A stretch of 64,000 bases of DNA, taken from assembly GCA_037951105.1 (NCBI GenBank), contig JBAMJV010008128.1:62001-126000 (forward strand), read 5' to 3'. The first letter of the stretch is position 1; each line of letters starts with the position of its first letter. The notes under the pieces were generated by a model, which was given only the letters and a program-made list of their open reading frames with translations, was not told the DNA's origin and made no database searches. The stretch is from Echinarachnius parma. Lineage: Eukaryota; Echinodermata; Echinoidea; Clypeasteroida; Echinarachniidae. The position numbers were made by a program, and so were the translations under genes. This document shows, one piece after another, positions 21,590 to 32,959 of the stretch.

Positions 21590-22995
21590 CCAACGTTTCG
21601 CCTACTGCGACATTTTGTTGATGAGTGGCGTTGGATATTTGTTGGCTAGTTGACGTCGTACTAACGTTTGGCAAACAACCACATGTCGACGGTGGGCAGG
21701 CTAACGTTTAACCAACGTTTCGCCTACTACGACACTGTGTCAATGACTTGCGTTGGATATTGGTTGGCTCGTTAACGTCAGACCAACGTTTAATACATAA
21801 CCACATTTCGACGGTAGGATAGTCAACGTTCGGCCAACGTTTCGCCGACTACAACGTTCTGTTAATGAGCGACGTTGGATATTGGTTGGCTAGCTGACGT
21901 CAAGCCAACCTTTAACAAACAACCACATTTCGACGGTGGGGAAGCCAACGTTAGGCCAACGTTTCGCCGACTACAACATTCTGTAAATGAGCGACGTTGG
22001 ATATTGGTTGGCTAGCTGACGTCAAACCAACCTTTAACAAACAACCACATTTCGACGTCGGGCAAGCCAACGTTGGGCCAACGTTTCGCCTACTACAAAA
22101 TTCGGTCAATGAGCGACGTTGGAAATTGGTTGGCTAGCTGACGTCAAACCAACCTTTAACAAACAACCATATTTCGACGGTAGGATAGTCAACGTTGGGC
22201 CAACGTTTCGCCGACAACAACATTCTGTAAATGAGCGACGTTGGGTTTTGGTTGGCTAGCTGACGTCAAACCAACGTTTGACAAACAACCACATTTCAAC
22301 AGAAGGCAAGCCAACGTTAGGCCAACGTTTGGCCTACGAAAATATTCGGTCAATGAGCGACGTTGGAAATTGGTTGGCTAGCTGACGTCAAACCAACCTT
22401 TAACAAACAACCACATTTCGACGGTAGGCAAGCCAACGTTAGGCCAACGTTTCACCTGCATAAACATTCTGTAAATGAGCGACGTTGGATATTGGTTGGC
22501 TAGCTGACGTTAAACCAACCTTTAACAAACAACCACATTTCGACGGTGGGCAAGTCAACGTTAGGCCAACGTTTCGCCTACTACAACATTCTGTAAATGA
22601 GCGACGTTGGATATTGGTTGGCTAGCTGACGTCAAACCAACCTTTAACAAACAACCACATTTCGACGTCGGGCAAGCCAACGTTGGGCCAACGTTTCGCC
22701 TACTACAACATTCTGTTAATGAGCGACGTTGGATATTGGTTGGCTAGCTGACGTCAAACCAACCTTTAACAAACAACCACATTTTGACGGTGGGCCAGCC
22801 AAGGTTAGGCCAACGTTTCGCCTACCTATTCGGTCAATGAGCGGCGTTGGATAGTGGTTGGCTAGTTGACGTCAAACCAACATTTGACAAACAACCACAT
22901 TTCGACACTGTAGGCAAGCCAACGTTGGGCCACCGTTTCACCTACTACAACATTTAATCAATGAGTGGTGTTGGAAATTGGTTGGCTAATTGACG
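21590..22995. repeat. 122-bp satellite in the inner left arm
   Basis: The landmark GGTTGGCTAGCTGACGTC falls at 21884, 22006, 22128, 22250, 22372, 22494, 22616, 22738 and then 22856, that is every 122 bases with one shorter unit. About 11 copies. Each carries CCAACGTTRGGCCAACGTTT, an ACATTCTGTAAATGAGCGAC segment and AACAAACAACCACATTTCGA. Confidence 0.93.
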
Positions 22996-23121
22996 TCAGA
23001 CTTCTTATTATTCTTATTATTCATTATAACATTTTCTCTCAATTTTACACTTTTTAAATCGAAATTATTCAAATTTACACATTGCCGTGTAATCGCTGGA
23101 ATCGGTCTTTCAAACTCCTAA

Positions 23122-23695
23122 TTAAAGGCGTAGTTGAGTTTTGGTAGAGAGGGCGCTAGACTACTTATTTTTTTGTGAGATAATGAAAAACTGAGTGTAA
23201 AATTTGAAAGAGCATACTATCTAAATAATACAATCATCTTTGTTTGATCAAAATCGGTTCAGAAACGGCTGAAATATCCATAAACGTAACATTTTGTAAT
23301 AAAGCTGGGGCCCCCGGTTTATTAGAGAATTTTGAACGAGCCGTTAAAAATTTAAAAAAATGCTTCCTCTTTTCAAAAAGTTACAAAAAAGGTATGTTGA
23401 TAGTTGTTGGTTATTTCTCTAATCTAATTCTATCTAATCACTATTTCAACAAAACATCACATGCACACTATTTTATTCAAAATGGTTGAAACCGATGAGT
23501 TTTTAGAAGGCGCCCTCTTACGTTTTAACGGCTCTTTTTGAATGATAACATGGTCTTTTACTACGTCATTTGGAATTTTGTGTTCCTTTCTAGTTATAAC
23601 TATTAGTTTGCAATGTAATGATGTAGGTTTTGGTTACTAAAATTCAGTTTCACCCAAACTGTACTCTCCTTACCAGAAATCAACTATCCCTTTAA
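23122..23695. mobile_element. TTAAAGGG MITE, copy B (complete)
   Basis: Begins TTAAAGGCGTAGTTGA and ends TCAACTATCCCTTTAA, so the TIR is about 16 bases (TTAAAGGGATAGTTGA) and the outer TTAA could be a target duplication. The interior shows GAGGGCGCTAG, GATCAAAATCGGTTCAGAAA and AAACTGTACTCTC. No coding. Its right half is repeated at 25798-26041 because the tandem duplication starts inside it. Confidence 0.8.
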
Positions 23696-24411
23696 GTTCA
23701 TAAATATACGCATAAGCTTTCGTGAATAGTCTCCCGAGTACATTCATTACGGGCACTACCCAGCAAACACAAAACTTTACAAAACGTTTTAATTAGGTCA
23801 CGTATTCGTCTTTAATCAACGTTTACAAAACGTTTTTTTTTTATTAGGTCACGTAGGTCTTCTTCCTTAATCAACGTTTAAAAAACGTTCTTAGAACGTT
23901 TCCAGCGTCCGACAGGCTATATGCTGGTACTTGCAGTTGAAATCAAATACATGAAAGGTTTTTTTTTCTTTTTTCTAACGTTTAAACAACAATTTAAAAA
24001 CGTCCATTTGGACGCAACACTGCAACACAGCAACACAGCAACATTGTTCCCTACAATTAGTTCATGAAATTCGCATACATCCCACTCGGTGCTCGTGGTC
24101 AAGGCATATTTATCCGTTTTATCCGATTACATGTGGAGTTTCAAAATGATCTGTAGTGGAACCAGCGTTTTTCCTCATATTTTATACAAAAGATTTCCAA
24201 ACCTACTGTATTATTTGCATTTGGGATTGTTTGCAGATGATTCTAGCCGGTTTCACACTTTTTAGAGAGGATTTACACATATATTTAAATGTAATGAGGT
24301 CAAATATTGGGATATTGACGCGTTATAGGTGTAAAGAAAATATATTAGACCGAATTCATATTGTCTATATAGAAATCGTTACCGAGAAAATAGTTTTTTG
24401 GTATCAAGGTA

Positions 24412-24830
24412 TTAAAGGATAGTTGCGTTGGGTTTTGGTATAGAGGGTGCTACATACAATATGTGTGTGATATAATCAAACACGGAGTACTGTATCAAAT
24501 TTGAAAGAGCATACAATTGTAATGACAGAATAAACTATAATTTGATCAAAATTGGTTCAGAAATGCCTGAGATATCCATTAACATAACATTTTAAAAATT
24601 GTAGGGAACACAAAATATAACTTTGAACCGGCCGCTAACAAATTAAAAAATTGCTTCTCCTTTTTAAAAAGGTACTATAGTAAAGATGTTTTTAAATAAT
24701 CGTTGATTATCTCTCTATCTAATCACTATTTCAACAAATCATGACATGCACAACATTTTATTTGTAAATGTAAGACCAATAGGTTTTTAAAGAGCGTCCT
24801 CTTGAGTTTTAATGTCTCTTTTTTTTGGGG
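24412..24830. mobile_element. TTAAAGGG MITE, copy C in first duplicate (truncated)
   Basis: Starts TTAAAGGATAGTTGCGTTGG and stops abruptly in a T run where the 299-base block is missing. The same insertion is fuller at 26760-27327 in the second duplicate. Preceded at 23757 (and 26104) by TACCCAGCAAACACAAAACT, a tip-like sequence related to the TACCCAG ends of the inverted-repeat structures. Confidence 0.7.
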
Positions 24831-25599
24831 GAGTAATTTTAGATGAACCTCCATGCGACTTAAAATGTACAATGTCACGATACGGATTTCGTAAATTGTA
24901 TAATATATTATATAATACTTAAAATATATTTTAATTATGTGCTACCAACAATGTATGAAAACCTTTTTGGAACATTTTGGATTGTTGTAATATTATCGAT
25001 AATATAATGTACATTATATACTTGTATTGTTTATAGTTGTTCAAGGGCTAGTTTTGACTAACATACTATGCAATGTCTGTCCTTTTTAATAAATGAGGGG
25101 AAATTGTGAAATATTGTACCTTACATGTACTGTATATTATGATTTTGTTAAATTTGTAAATTGCTATCGGGGTTCATGATCGATTATAAACGATCATAAT
25201 AGTGAACAGAAAAATTCCTATTTTTGCTATTATTTGAATTGAAAACAGTGTTATCATGTCTTTGTTTTCTATATAATTTGTTGTAATATTATCGATAATA
25301 TAATGTGCGGTATACACTTGTATTGCTTATATAGTTGTTGAAGGGCTAGTTTTTAATAATATACTATGCAATATGTCTATCCTTTTTGATAAATGACGGG
25401 AAATATTGTACATTATATGATGCTGTTGCATTGGTAAATTAATACAATTAAATTAAATGTTATTAACAAAATATTCGCGGTGCAAAGCCCCTCTGCACAG
25501 CCCCCTCTTTATTAACTTTGATACACCTATTAATTAGTGATTTATGATCGGTAAAGGTTCGTTCCGCAATCGATCCCAATGCGTCGTAAGTGGGCCGAC

Positions 25600-25713
25600 A
25601 ATGGGTGATTTCAAGTATGGTCTTTAAGGCCGGTGTTAGTGTTTATTACACACAAACGCCAGTTTGATAAACACTAACACCAGCCCTAAACACCATACTT
25701 GAAATCACCCATT
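25600..25713. repeat. 114-base near-perfect hairpin (copy 1)
   Basis: AATGGGTGATTTCAAGTATG at 25600 is answered by CATACTTGAAATCACCCATT ending at 25713; the arms extend through GGTGTTAGTGTTTAT and its complement, about 45 bases each, around a loop of about 20 bases. Could be a miniature foldback element. As RNA it would form a long stem. Second copy at 28246-28359 through the tandem duplication. Confidence 0.85.
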
Positions 25714-26759
25714 GGGCCAACGCAGAATTGCTATCGGGGTTCATGATCGATTATAAACGATCATAATTTAGTGAACAGAAAAATTCCTATTTATAACAAA
25801 ACATCACATGCACACTATTTTATTCAAAATGGTTGAAACCGATGAGTTTTTAGAAGGCGCCCTCTTACGTTTTAACGGCTCTTTTTGAATGATAACATGG
25901 TCTTTTACTACGTCATTTGGAATTTTGTGTTCCTTTCTAGTTATAACTATTAGTTTGCAATGTAATGATGTAGGTTTTGGTTACTAAAATTCAGTTTCAC
26001 CCAAACTGTACTCTCCTTACCAGAAATCAACTATCCCTTTAAGTTCATAAATATACGCATAAGCTTTCGTGAATAGTCTCCCGAGTACATTCATTACGGG
26101 CACTACCCAGCAAACACAAAACTTTACAAAACGTTTTAATTAGGTCACGTATTCGTCTTTAATCAACGTTTACAAAACGTTTTTTTTTTATTAGGTCACG
26201 TAGGTCTTCTTCCTTAATCAACGTTTAAAAAACGTTCTTAGAACGTTTCCAGCGTCCGACAGGCTATATGCTGGTACTTGCAGTTGAAATCAAATACATG
26301 AAAGGTTTTTTTTTTCTTTTTTCTAACGTTTAAACAACAATTTAAAAACGTCCATTTGGACGCAACACTGCAACACAGCAACACAGCAACATTGTTCCCT
26401 ACAATTAGTTCATGAAATTCGCATACATCCCACTCGGTGCTCGTGGTCAAGGCATATTTATCCGTTTTATCCGATTACATGTGGAGTTTCAAAATGATCT
26501 GTAGTGGAACCAGCGTTTTTCCTCATATTTTATACAAAAGATTTCCAAACCTACTGTATTATTTGCATTTGGGATTGTTTGCAGATGATTCTAGCCGGTT
26601 TCACACTTTTTAGAGAGGATTTACACATATATTTAAATGTAATGAGGTCAAATATTGGGATATTGACGCGTTATAGGTGTAAAGAAAATATATTAGACCG
26701 AATTCATATTGTCTATATAGAAATCGTTACCGAGAAAATAGTTTTTTGGTATCAAGGTA

Positions 26760-27327
26760 TTAAAGGATAGTTGCGTTGGGTTTTGGTATAGAGGGTGCTA
26801 CATACAATATGTGTGTGATATAATCAAACACGGAGTACTGTATCAAATTTGAAAGAGCATACAATTGTAATGACAGAATAAACTATAATTTGATCAAAAT
26901 TGGTTCAGAAATGCCTGAGATATCCATTAACATAACATTTTAAAAATTGTAGGGAACACAAAATATAACTTTGAACCGGCCGCTAACAAATTAAAAAATT
27001 GCTTCTCCTTTTTAAAAAGGTACTATAGTAAAGATGTTTTTAAATAATCGTTGATTATCTCTCTATCTAATCACTATTTCAACAAATCATGACATGCACA
27101 ACATTTTATTTGTAAATGTAAGACCAATAGGTTTTTAAAGAGCGTCCTCTTGAGTTTTAATGTCTCTTTTTTTAATGGGAACATGCTTTTTACTCAGTAA
27201 TGTGTTGTGTTATTCCTTTCGAACATGGTGAAGTAAGTTATAACTGTTAGTTTGTAATGTAATGATGCAGGTTTTAGTTACCAAAACTCGGGTTAACCAA
27301 TGCTGAACTCTCTTTACCAGAAGTGGA
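26760..27327. mobile_element. TTAAAGGG MITE, copy C in second duplicate
   Basis: Same insertion as at 24412 but with the right portion retained (CAGGTTTTAGTTACCAAAAC, CTCTCTTTACCAGAAG). Its right TIR is degraded. Confidence 0.75.
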
Positions 27328-28245
27328 CTGTACTTCATTTGTAGTAATATAGATACGAATATGACGAACAAATGATTGAACCACTGCTATATATTTCACT
27401 GGGAAATTGATTAACAAAATGCAAGATAGCTAAATCAAGACAGGTATAGGGAAACAGTCCATTTCATACATTGGGGGAGTAATTTTAGATGAACCTCCAT
27501 GCGACTTAAAATGTACAATGTCACGATACGGATTTCGTAAATTGTATAATATATTATATAATACTTAAAATATATTTTAATTATGTGCTACCAACAATGT
27601 ATGAAAACCTTTTTGGAACATTTTGGATTGTTGTAATATTATCGATAATATAATGTACATTATATACTTGTATTGTTTATAGTTGTTCAAGGGCTAGTTT
27701 TGACTAACATACTATGCAATGTCTGTCCTTTTTAATAAATGAGGGGAAATTGTGAAATATTGTACCTTACATGTACTGTATATTATGATTTTGTTAAATT
27801 TGTAAATTGCTATCGGGGTTCATGATCGATTATAAACGATCATAATAGTGAACAGAAAAATTCCTATTTTTGCTATTATTTGAATTGAAAACAGTGTTAT
27901 CATGTCTTTGTTTTCTATATAATTTGTTGTAATATTATCGATAATATAATGTGCGGTATACACTTGTATTGCTTATATAGTTGTTGAAGGGCTAGTTTTT
28001 AATAATATACTATGCAATATGTCTATCCTTTTTGATAAATGACGGGAAATATTGTACATTATATGATGCTGTTGCATTGGTAAATTAATACAATTAAATT
28101 AAATGTTATTAACAAAATATTCGCGGTGCAAAGCCCCTCTGCACAGCCCCCTCTTTATTAACTTTGATACACCTATTAATTAGTGATTTATGATCGGTAA
28201 AGGTTCGTTCCGCAATCGATCCCAATGCGTCGTAAGTGGGCCGAC

Positions 28246-28359
28246 AATGGGTGATTTCAAGTATGGTCTTTAAGGCCGGTGTTAGTGTTTATTACACACA
28301 AACGCCAGTTTGATAAACACTAACACCAGCCCTAAACACCATACTTGAAATCACCCATT
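28246..28359. repeat. 114-base near-perfect hairpin (copy 2)
   Basis: Identical to the hairpin at 25600-25713, carried by the second unit of the tandem duplication. Confidence 0.85.
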
Positions 28360-28679
28360 GGGCCAACGCAGAATTGCTATCGGGGTTCATGATCGATTAT
28401 AAACGATCATAATTTAGTGAACAGAAAAATTCCTATTTTTGCTATTATTTGTATTGAAAACAGTGTTATCATGTCCTTGTTTTTCTATATAATTTATAAA
28501 ACTATAAATGACACCTGAATAATAGTCTTATGAATAATGATTCAAAGGCTGATTATTTTATAATCTACTCTCGGCAATTACTAACTACAACAAATGTACA
28601 TAGTATGTATGAGGATATATATACTAAGTCGATTGCATTATACATTGTTAAGACGATAGGATAGGATAGGGTATGATAC

Positions 28680-28765
28680 GTTTAGGATTAGGTTTAAGAT
28701 ATAGGATATATAGGATATATAGGATATATAGGATATATAGGATATATAGGATATATAGGACTTAG
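28680..28765. repeat. 9-bp tandem repeat (TAGGATATA)
   Basis: Seven or eight copies of TAGGATATA in a row, flanked by looser GATAGG and TTAGG units. The YISYISYIS peptide on the minus strand is a translation of it. Confidence 0.95.
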
Positions 28766-28844
28766 CGTTAGAATGATGGAAGGGTAGAATATGTAACACC
28801 ATGCAGCCTTCTAATCTTTTTTTTTTAAGTGTTCGTATTGTTGG

Positions 28845-28920
28845 TTGGCTCACGGTTGGCTCACGGTTGGCTCACGGTTGGCTCACGGTTGGCTCACGGT
28901 TGGCTCACGGTTGGTTCAAT
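28845..28920. repeat. 12-bp tandem repeat (GGTTGGCTCACG)
   Basis: Six exact copies and one partial, passing into looser GGTTGGCCCAA units toward 29374. Marks the inner edge of the inner right arm. Confidence 0.95.
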
Positions 28921-29940
28921 GTTGGCCCAAGGTTGGCTAACAGTTGGCCCAAGGTTGGGTAAACGTTGGCCCGATGTCATAATTAGCCAACTGAAAGGTT
29001 GGGCAAGGGTTGGGAAAACGTTGGCCCAACACTTGTACGACGTTGGCTTGTTGGGTTGGGCCAACAAGGGCCCAGCGGCAAGAATGACGTGGGCAAAACG
29101 TTACGTTTTAACGTTGGCCCGACATTGACTTATATAGTCGTATTAACGTTGGGGTTTAGTCGGCTCAATGTTGGCTTGACGTCAGAAATAGCAAAATAAA
29201 TGGTTGGGCAAACGTTGGCTCAACGTTGGCAATTGACGTTGGCGTATGGGGGTTGGGCCAACGAGGGCCCAGCGGCAAGAATGACGTGGGCTAGACGTCA
29301 CGTTTTGACGTTGGCCCAACATGACCGCCTACATTGGGCCAACGATGGGCCAACGTAGCATTGTTATCTGGGTATAATAGAGTGCACCCGCACGCACACA
29401 AAAATCTACCGTCAACGAGCGACTCGACAAGCTCACGCACGCCAGCTACTCTAGGCGTGGTAATCTCAGCTGATCATAACACACCGAATACCGGGGAAGC
29501 ACACAAAATATACTACAGCATACACCACCGGCAATTATTACCTAGAAACTTGCAGGAAACTATAAATGGACTGGTATACTCCATCACCATCCATATCCGT
29601 AGACTCGCCCGAGTTCACTCACACGAGTTCTTCAAAAAAACACAAAATAAACACAAAAGAACTGCCGTGATGTTGCTACATGTAGATAATATCAAGCCCT
29701 CTTGTGTATATGGCACGCTAACTTGTACACATCGGCCGGCTATGAGTAACCGATGCGCAACAGATGTTGATCCAACGTTATTCCAACGAGTTTTTCCAAC
29801 GTCTGTCGAGCTGCAGTGAGTTTCTAGCGTTGGACCAACGTTGGCATCCAACCTGATTCTAACATTAGATTGTGATATTTGTATGCGGATATCCACCGTT
29901 GATCTGACGTTGGTCCAACATGTTTGTCCAACGGCTTTCG

Positions 29941-30300
29941 AGCTACGTGTTTCCAACATTGGACCAACGTTGGTCCAACGAGATTGTCCAACGTCCATTT
30001 CACTCCAAGTTACCGACGTTGATCCAACGTTGGTCCAACGAGATTGTCCAACGTCCATTTCACTGCAAGTTACCGACGTTGATCCAACCTTGGTCCAACG
30101 AGATTGTCCAACGTCCATTTCACTGCGAGTTACCGATGTTGATCCAACGTTGGTCCAACGAGATTGTCCAACGTCCATTTCACTGCGAGTTACCGAGGTT
30201 GATCCAACGTTGGTCCAACGAGTCTGTCCAACGTCCATTTCACTGCGAGTTACCGATGTTGATCCAACGTTGGTCCAACGAGTCTGTCCAACGTCCAACG
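29941..30300. repeat. 60-bp tandem repeat in the outer right arm
   Basis: Six copies of exactly 60 bases, each with GTTGATCCAACGTTGGTCCA, ACGAGATTGTCCAACGTCCA and TTTCACTGCAAGTTACCGA. Since 60 is divisible by three and the units are stop-free, long frames stay open on both strands (29615-30370 minus, 29841-30443 plus). These are by-products and not genes. Confidence 0.95.
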
Positions 30301-30481
30301 AGTTCCAACGAGTTGTCAAGTTTCCAACGTTGGTCCAACGTTGGCTTGCTACCTGGGTATGTATGGTCATACTCTACGAACAATATTATTCTTGTCAGTA
30401 CTATTTCTTGTTTAATATTATCAAGATAAATGTAATATCATAATATTTTCTTGTAGTTTTAATATAATATTTCCTTTCTAG

Positions 30482-30670
30482 TTTCAAGATGTCCTAAGCT
30501 GAACACACTTGACCGTGGCACGGTGGTGAACTGCAGCGACCCGTTCTGGGGGTCAGAGTGTGCTTTCGTATGCAACACAGGTTACGAGCTTGTTGGTTCC
30601 CGGTCCCTCAAGTGTGTCAAGTTGGCAGACGGGTCTGTTGCTTGGGATGGCTCACAACCGACTTGTCAAG
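30482..30670 (+). CDS. Host gene exon: CCP/sushi module 4
   Basis: Acceptor TTCCTTTCTAG, donor CAAG|GTAAAA; phase 1-1. Reads VSRCPKLNTLDRGTVVNCSD, WGSECAFVCNTGYELVGSRS, LKCVKLADGSVAWDGSQPTC. Six cysteines in the selectin-like spacing, with GYEL and W in the expected places. It begins 123 bases after the outer inverted-repeat tip, so the 10.5-kb structure lies just outside the splice site. Confidence 0.93.
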
Positions 30671-31578
30671 GTAAAACCATGGAAACCTTTTATACTGATC
30701 CATGTTGTCCTTATCCCTTAGAATTCACACTATTTTGTATGTCCTGTTGTGGTGACTATATAGTCATTTGTTCGATGTAAGACAGCATAAACATATATAT
30801 GTTGTCACTAGTTTTACACTGTAACAGTGGTGATTTGCGTCCTCATAACATTAATACGTTACCAGACGAAACAGAACAATTTTTGTCCACCTATTTTGTT
30901 TTTATTATACTGTACTAGATGCATTACATTGTCGTCATATCACATCCATTAGGAACCATCAGAAATCGAACGCAATATACCATTCTGATGATCTTAATAT
31001 AGTGACTAAAATTGTTACGATTGTTTGCTATAATTAAGCTATGACTTACATCCATCTAAATATAAAGTAAGTATTCATGCAAAAATGTTATTTGATCTCT
31101 TGTATGTCCATGTAAAATTACTTTTGCTTTCAAGAGAGCAGTTCTCATCCAACTGCCCACATACTTCTATGATAACAGATTAGCATTATCCGACTGTTGT
31201 TCTTCCTTTAGTTAAGATATTTTCCGTATTCAATTTTATTGTTGAATTTACGGACAGTTAGTTAAAAGGGATCAAGTAACATTATCAAAATAAACAAATG
31301 TTACTTTATACTCTTGCGGTCCTCACAAATCTCGTTGATTTCACATTACTAATAGAATCATGAAACAGGTTTATTTTTTTTTTCTCCAAATGTCTCTTTC
31401 TTAGATACGTAACTATGTTAAAAATGTTTGGATTTGAAAGTGTCTAGTGTCGACTTTTAACTGTGTACAAAGGCAGTGCACTGAGTAAGCGAATATAACT
31501 TTGAATGTTCGCTCACTACTGCTTCTGCTTGTTTCTGTACAAACGCATGGTGTGGCTATCCCGTACAGTTGCGTCTTT
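30671..31578. other. Intron, no feature seen
   Basis: AT-rich sequence with no repeat or exon recognised. Confidence 0.5.
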
Positions 31579-32882
31579 GCATAAATTGATTCAGCCTTTT
31601 GTTTTGAACTTTGAAAGGCAGGACCTTCGATGATTGGCCCTTTTACCTCCCCAAAGCGTATGTTCAGCAAGTCATCGTTATCAGGTTATTTTTCAGAGTG
31701 GGCTGTAAAATTTTCAACCAAAATTGGCATAGAGGCTCTCGAGGCCATACTCCGTCCAACTACCATGTGTCCACTCCATACCGTGCAATCAAGATTTACC
31801 AGACGTCTCTGGACTAGGGAGTACAGAAGATTGCCACATGGACACTCGTGATATGTCATCTAAATGTGTACGAGCCATACCACCGTACGGCGGTCACAAC
31901 CTCAAGTCGTTTTGTGAATGCATATATCTTGGAGCTTCTCGCCACGTAATCGACGAACCCTTTGTCTTCCATCTGTTCAGTCAGGGATTTTATGGCTCGT
32001 ACCCATTAAGATGACATATCACTAGTGTCGGGGCGGCAATATTCTGGGCTCCCTAGTCCAGAGACGCCCGGTCAATCTCGGTTGCATGGTTTGGAGTGGA
32101 CACTTGGTAGTTTGTCTTGCTCGGTGACACGGCCGTCACAACCTCAGGTCGTTTTGTGAATGCAGAAATCTTGGAGCTTCGCCACGTAATCGACGAACCC
32201 TTTGTCTTCCATCTGTTTGGTCAAGGATGTTATGGCTCGTACCCATTAAGATGACATATCACTAGTGTTCAGGCTGCAATCTTCCGGGCTCCCTAGTCCA
32301 GAGACACCCGGTTAATCTCGGTTGCATGATTTGGAGTGGACACTTGGTAGTTTGTCTTGCTCGGTGACCATGTTAGAGCGATCGCTGATGTACAGTTTGG
32401 TGAAAGGCGTCGCGACGTGGAATCGACGCGTCGATTCCATAGTGTCCTCATCATAGACGACAAAGGCTCCTTTTTGGCATTTCCGGTTTCTACGGCACAA
32501 CTTAAGCAATTTGCAATCATCTATCATGGTGGTCAATCATGGAGATCCTCGAGATTCCCGTAGCTTTAATTGACCCTCCTCTTAATGACGTCTGAGGATT
32601 TTACAGACCGTAACCTGCGATGTTCCAACGAATTAGTGGACATTGCTTGTTGACACTCCTTCCTGGTGGAGCACAATCATCGTTGGCGTGTAGCCTATGG
32701 CGTTGGACGGAGTATGGTCTAGAGAGCCTCTGTGCCAATTTTGGTTGAACATTTTACAGCCGACTCTGAAAAATTACACATAATGATGACTTGTTGGGCA
32801 TACGCTTTGGAGAGAAAAAGGGGCCAATCATCAAAAGTAATTCTTTTCAAAGCTCAAAACAAAAGGCTAAATTAATTAATGC
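31579..32882. mobile_element. 1.3-kb foldback element with long imperfect arms
   Basis: Left arm from 31579 (GCATAAATTGATTCAGCCTT) through GATGATTGGCCC, CCAAAGCGTATG, CAACCAAAATTGGCA and ACTCCGTCCAAC to about 31755 is inverted at about 32690-32882, some 180 bases with scattered differences. The interior holds a 244-base direct repeat (GTCACAACCTCA at 31892 and 32135; each unit includes GACATATCACTAGTG and GAGTGGACACTTGGTAGTTT). Inner parts also pair with each other (GTCCAGAGACGCCCGG). Non-coding. Confidence 0.8.
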
Positions 32883-32959
32883 AAATTCATGCAACTATCT
32901 ATTGTACATTCAGTAGTTTGGAAACATTATACAATCAGTATTTTTAGTCTAAAATTATT

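Larger units (their letters stand above)
23451..28437. repeat. Nearly identical tandem duplication, 2.35 kb and 2.64 kb
   Basis: 23451-25797 and 25798-28437 match base for base apart from poly-T lengths and one 299-base block present only in the second copy (27172-27472). Offsets are 2347 before the block and 2646 after it. The junction (CCTATTTATAACAAAAC) and the start (CACTATTTCAACAAAAC) share TATTT, a microhomology. Both units contain the same 88-codon open frame (24156-24422, 26504-26770), which I regard as chance. The near identity implies a very recent event or an assembly duplication. Confidence 0.9.
21329..29374. mobile_element. Inner inverted-repeat structure nested in the outer one
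   Basis: TACCCAGATAACAATGCTAC (21329, continuing GTTGGCCC) is repeated inverted over 28 exact bases at 29347-29374. The tips differ from the outer pair only by transitions in TACCCAGRTARCAA, so both belong to one family. The left arm is a 122-bp satellite (to 22995). The right arm (28845-29374) has GGTTGGCTCACG 12-mers and looser TTGGCC units. The central 5.8 kb is a tandem duplication carrying MITEs. No transposase frame was seen. Confidence 0.6.
19816..30359. mobile_element. Outer inverted-repeat structure with CCAACGTTGG-packed arms
   Basis: TACCCAGGTAGCAAGCCAAC (19816, continuing GTTGG) is repeated inverted and without mismatch over 25 bases at 30335-30359. The left arm (to about 20285) and right arm (from about 29755) consist of dozens of CCAACGTTGG palindromes and variants separated by TC or A. 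The arms are homologous in style but not base for base. The 10.5 kb between the tips includes a second inverted-repeat pair. Architecture recalls foldback elements with repeat-built arms (such as TU elements of sea urchin), but identity is not established. It occupies the intron between HYR 2 and CCP 4. Confidence 0.6.

Noticed and set aside
21590-22995. Regular 122-bp array as a possible CRISPR array
   Set aside because: Whole units, not just short repeats, are conserved; there are no unique spacers, no cas genes, and the genome is eukaryotic.
24156-24422. 88-codon frame present identically at 24156-24422 and 26504-26770
   Set aside because: The identity comes from the tandem duplication; there is no recognisable domain and the frame ends in a MITE.
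28845-29199. Gly/Trp-rich frame (LAHGWLTVGSR) as a secreted repeat protein
   Set aside because: It arises from GGTTGGCTCACG 12-mers, whose length is divisible by three.
29615-30370. 251-codon minus-strand open frame with 20-residue repeats
   Set aside because: It is a direct translation of the 60-bp palindrome-rich array; frames are open on both strands at once and no domain is present.
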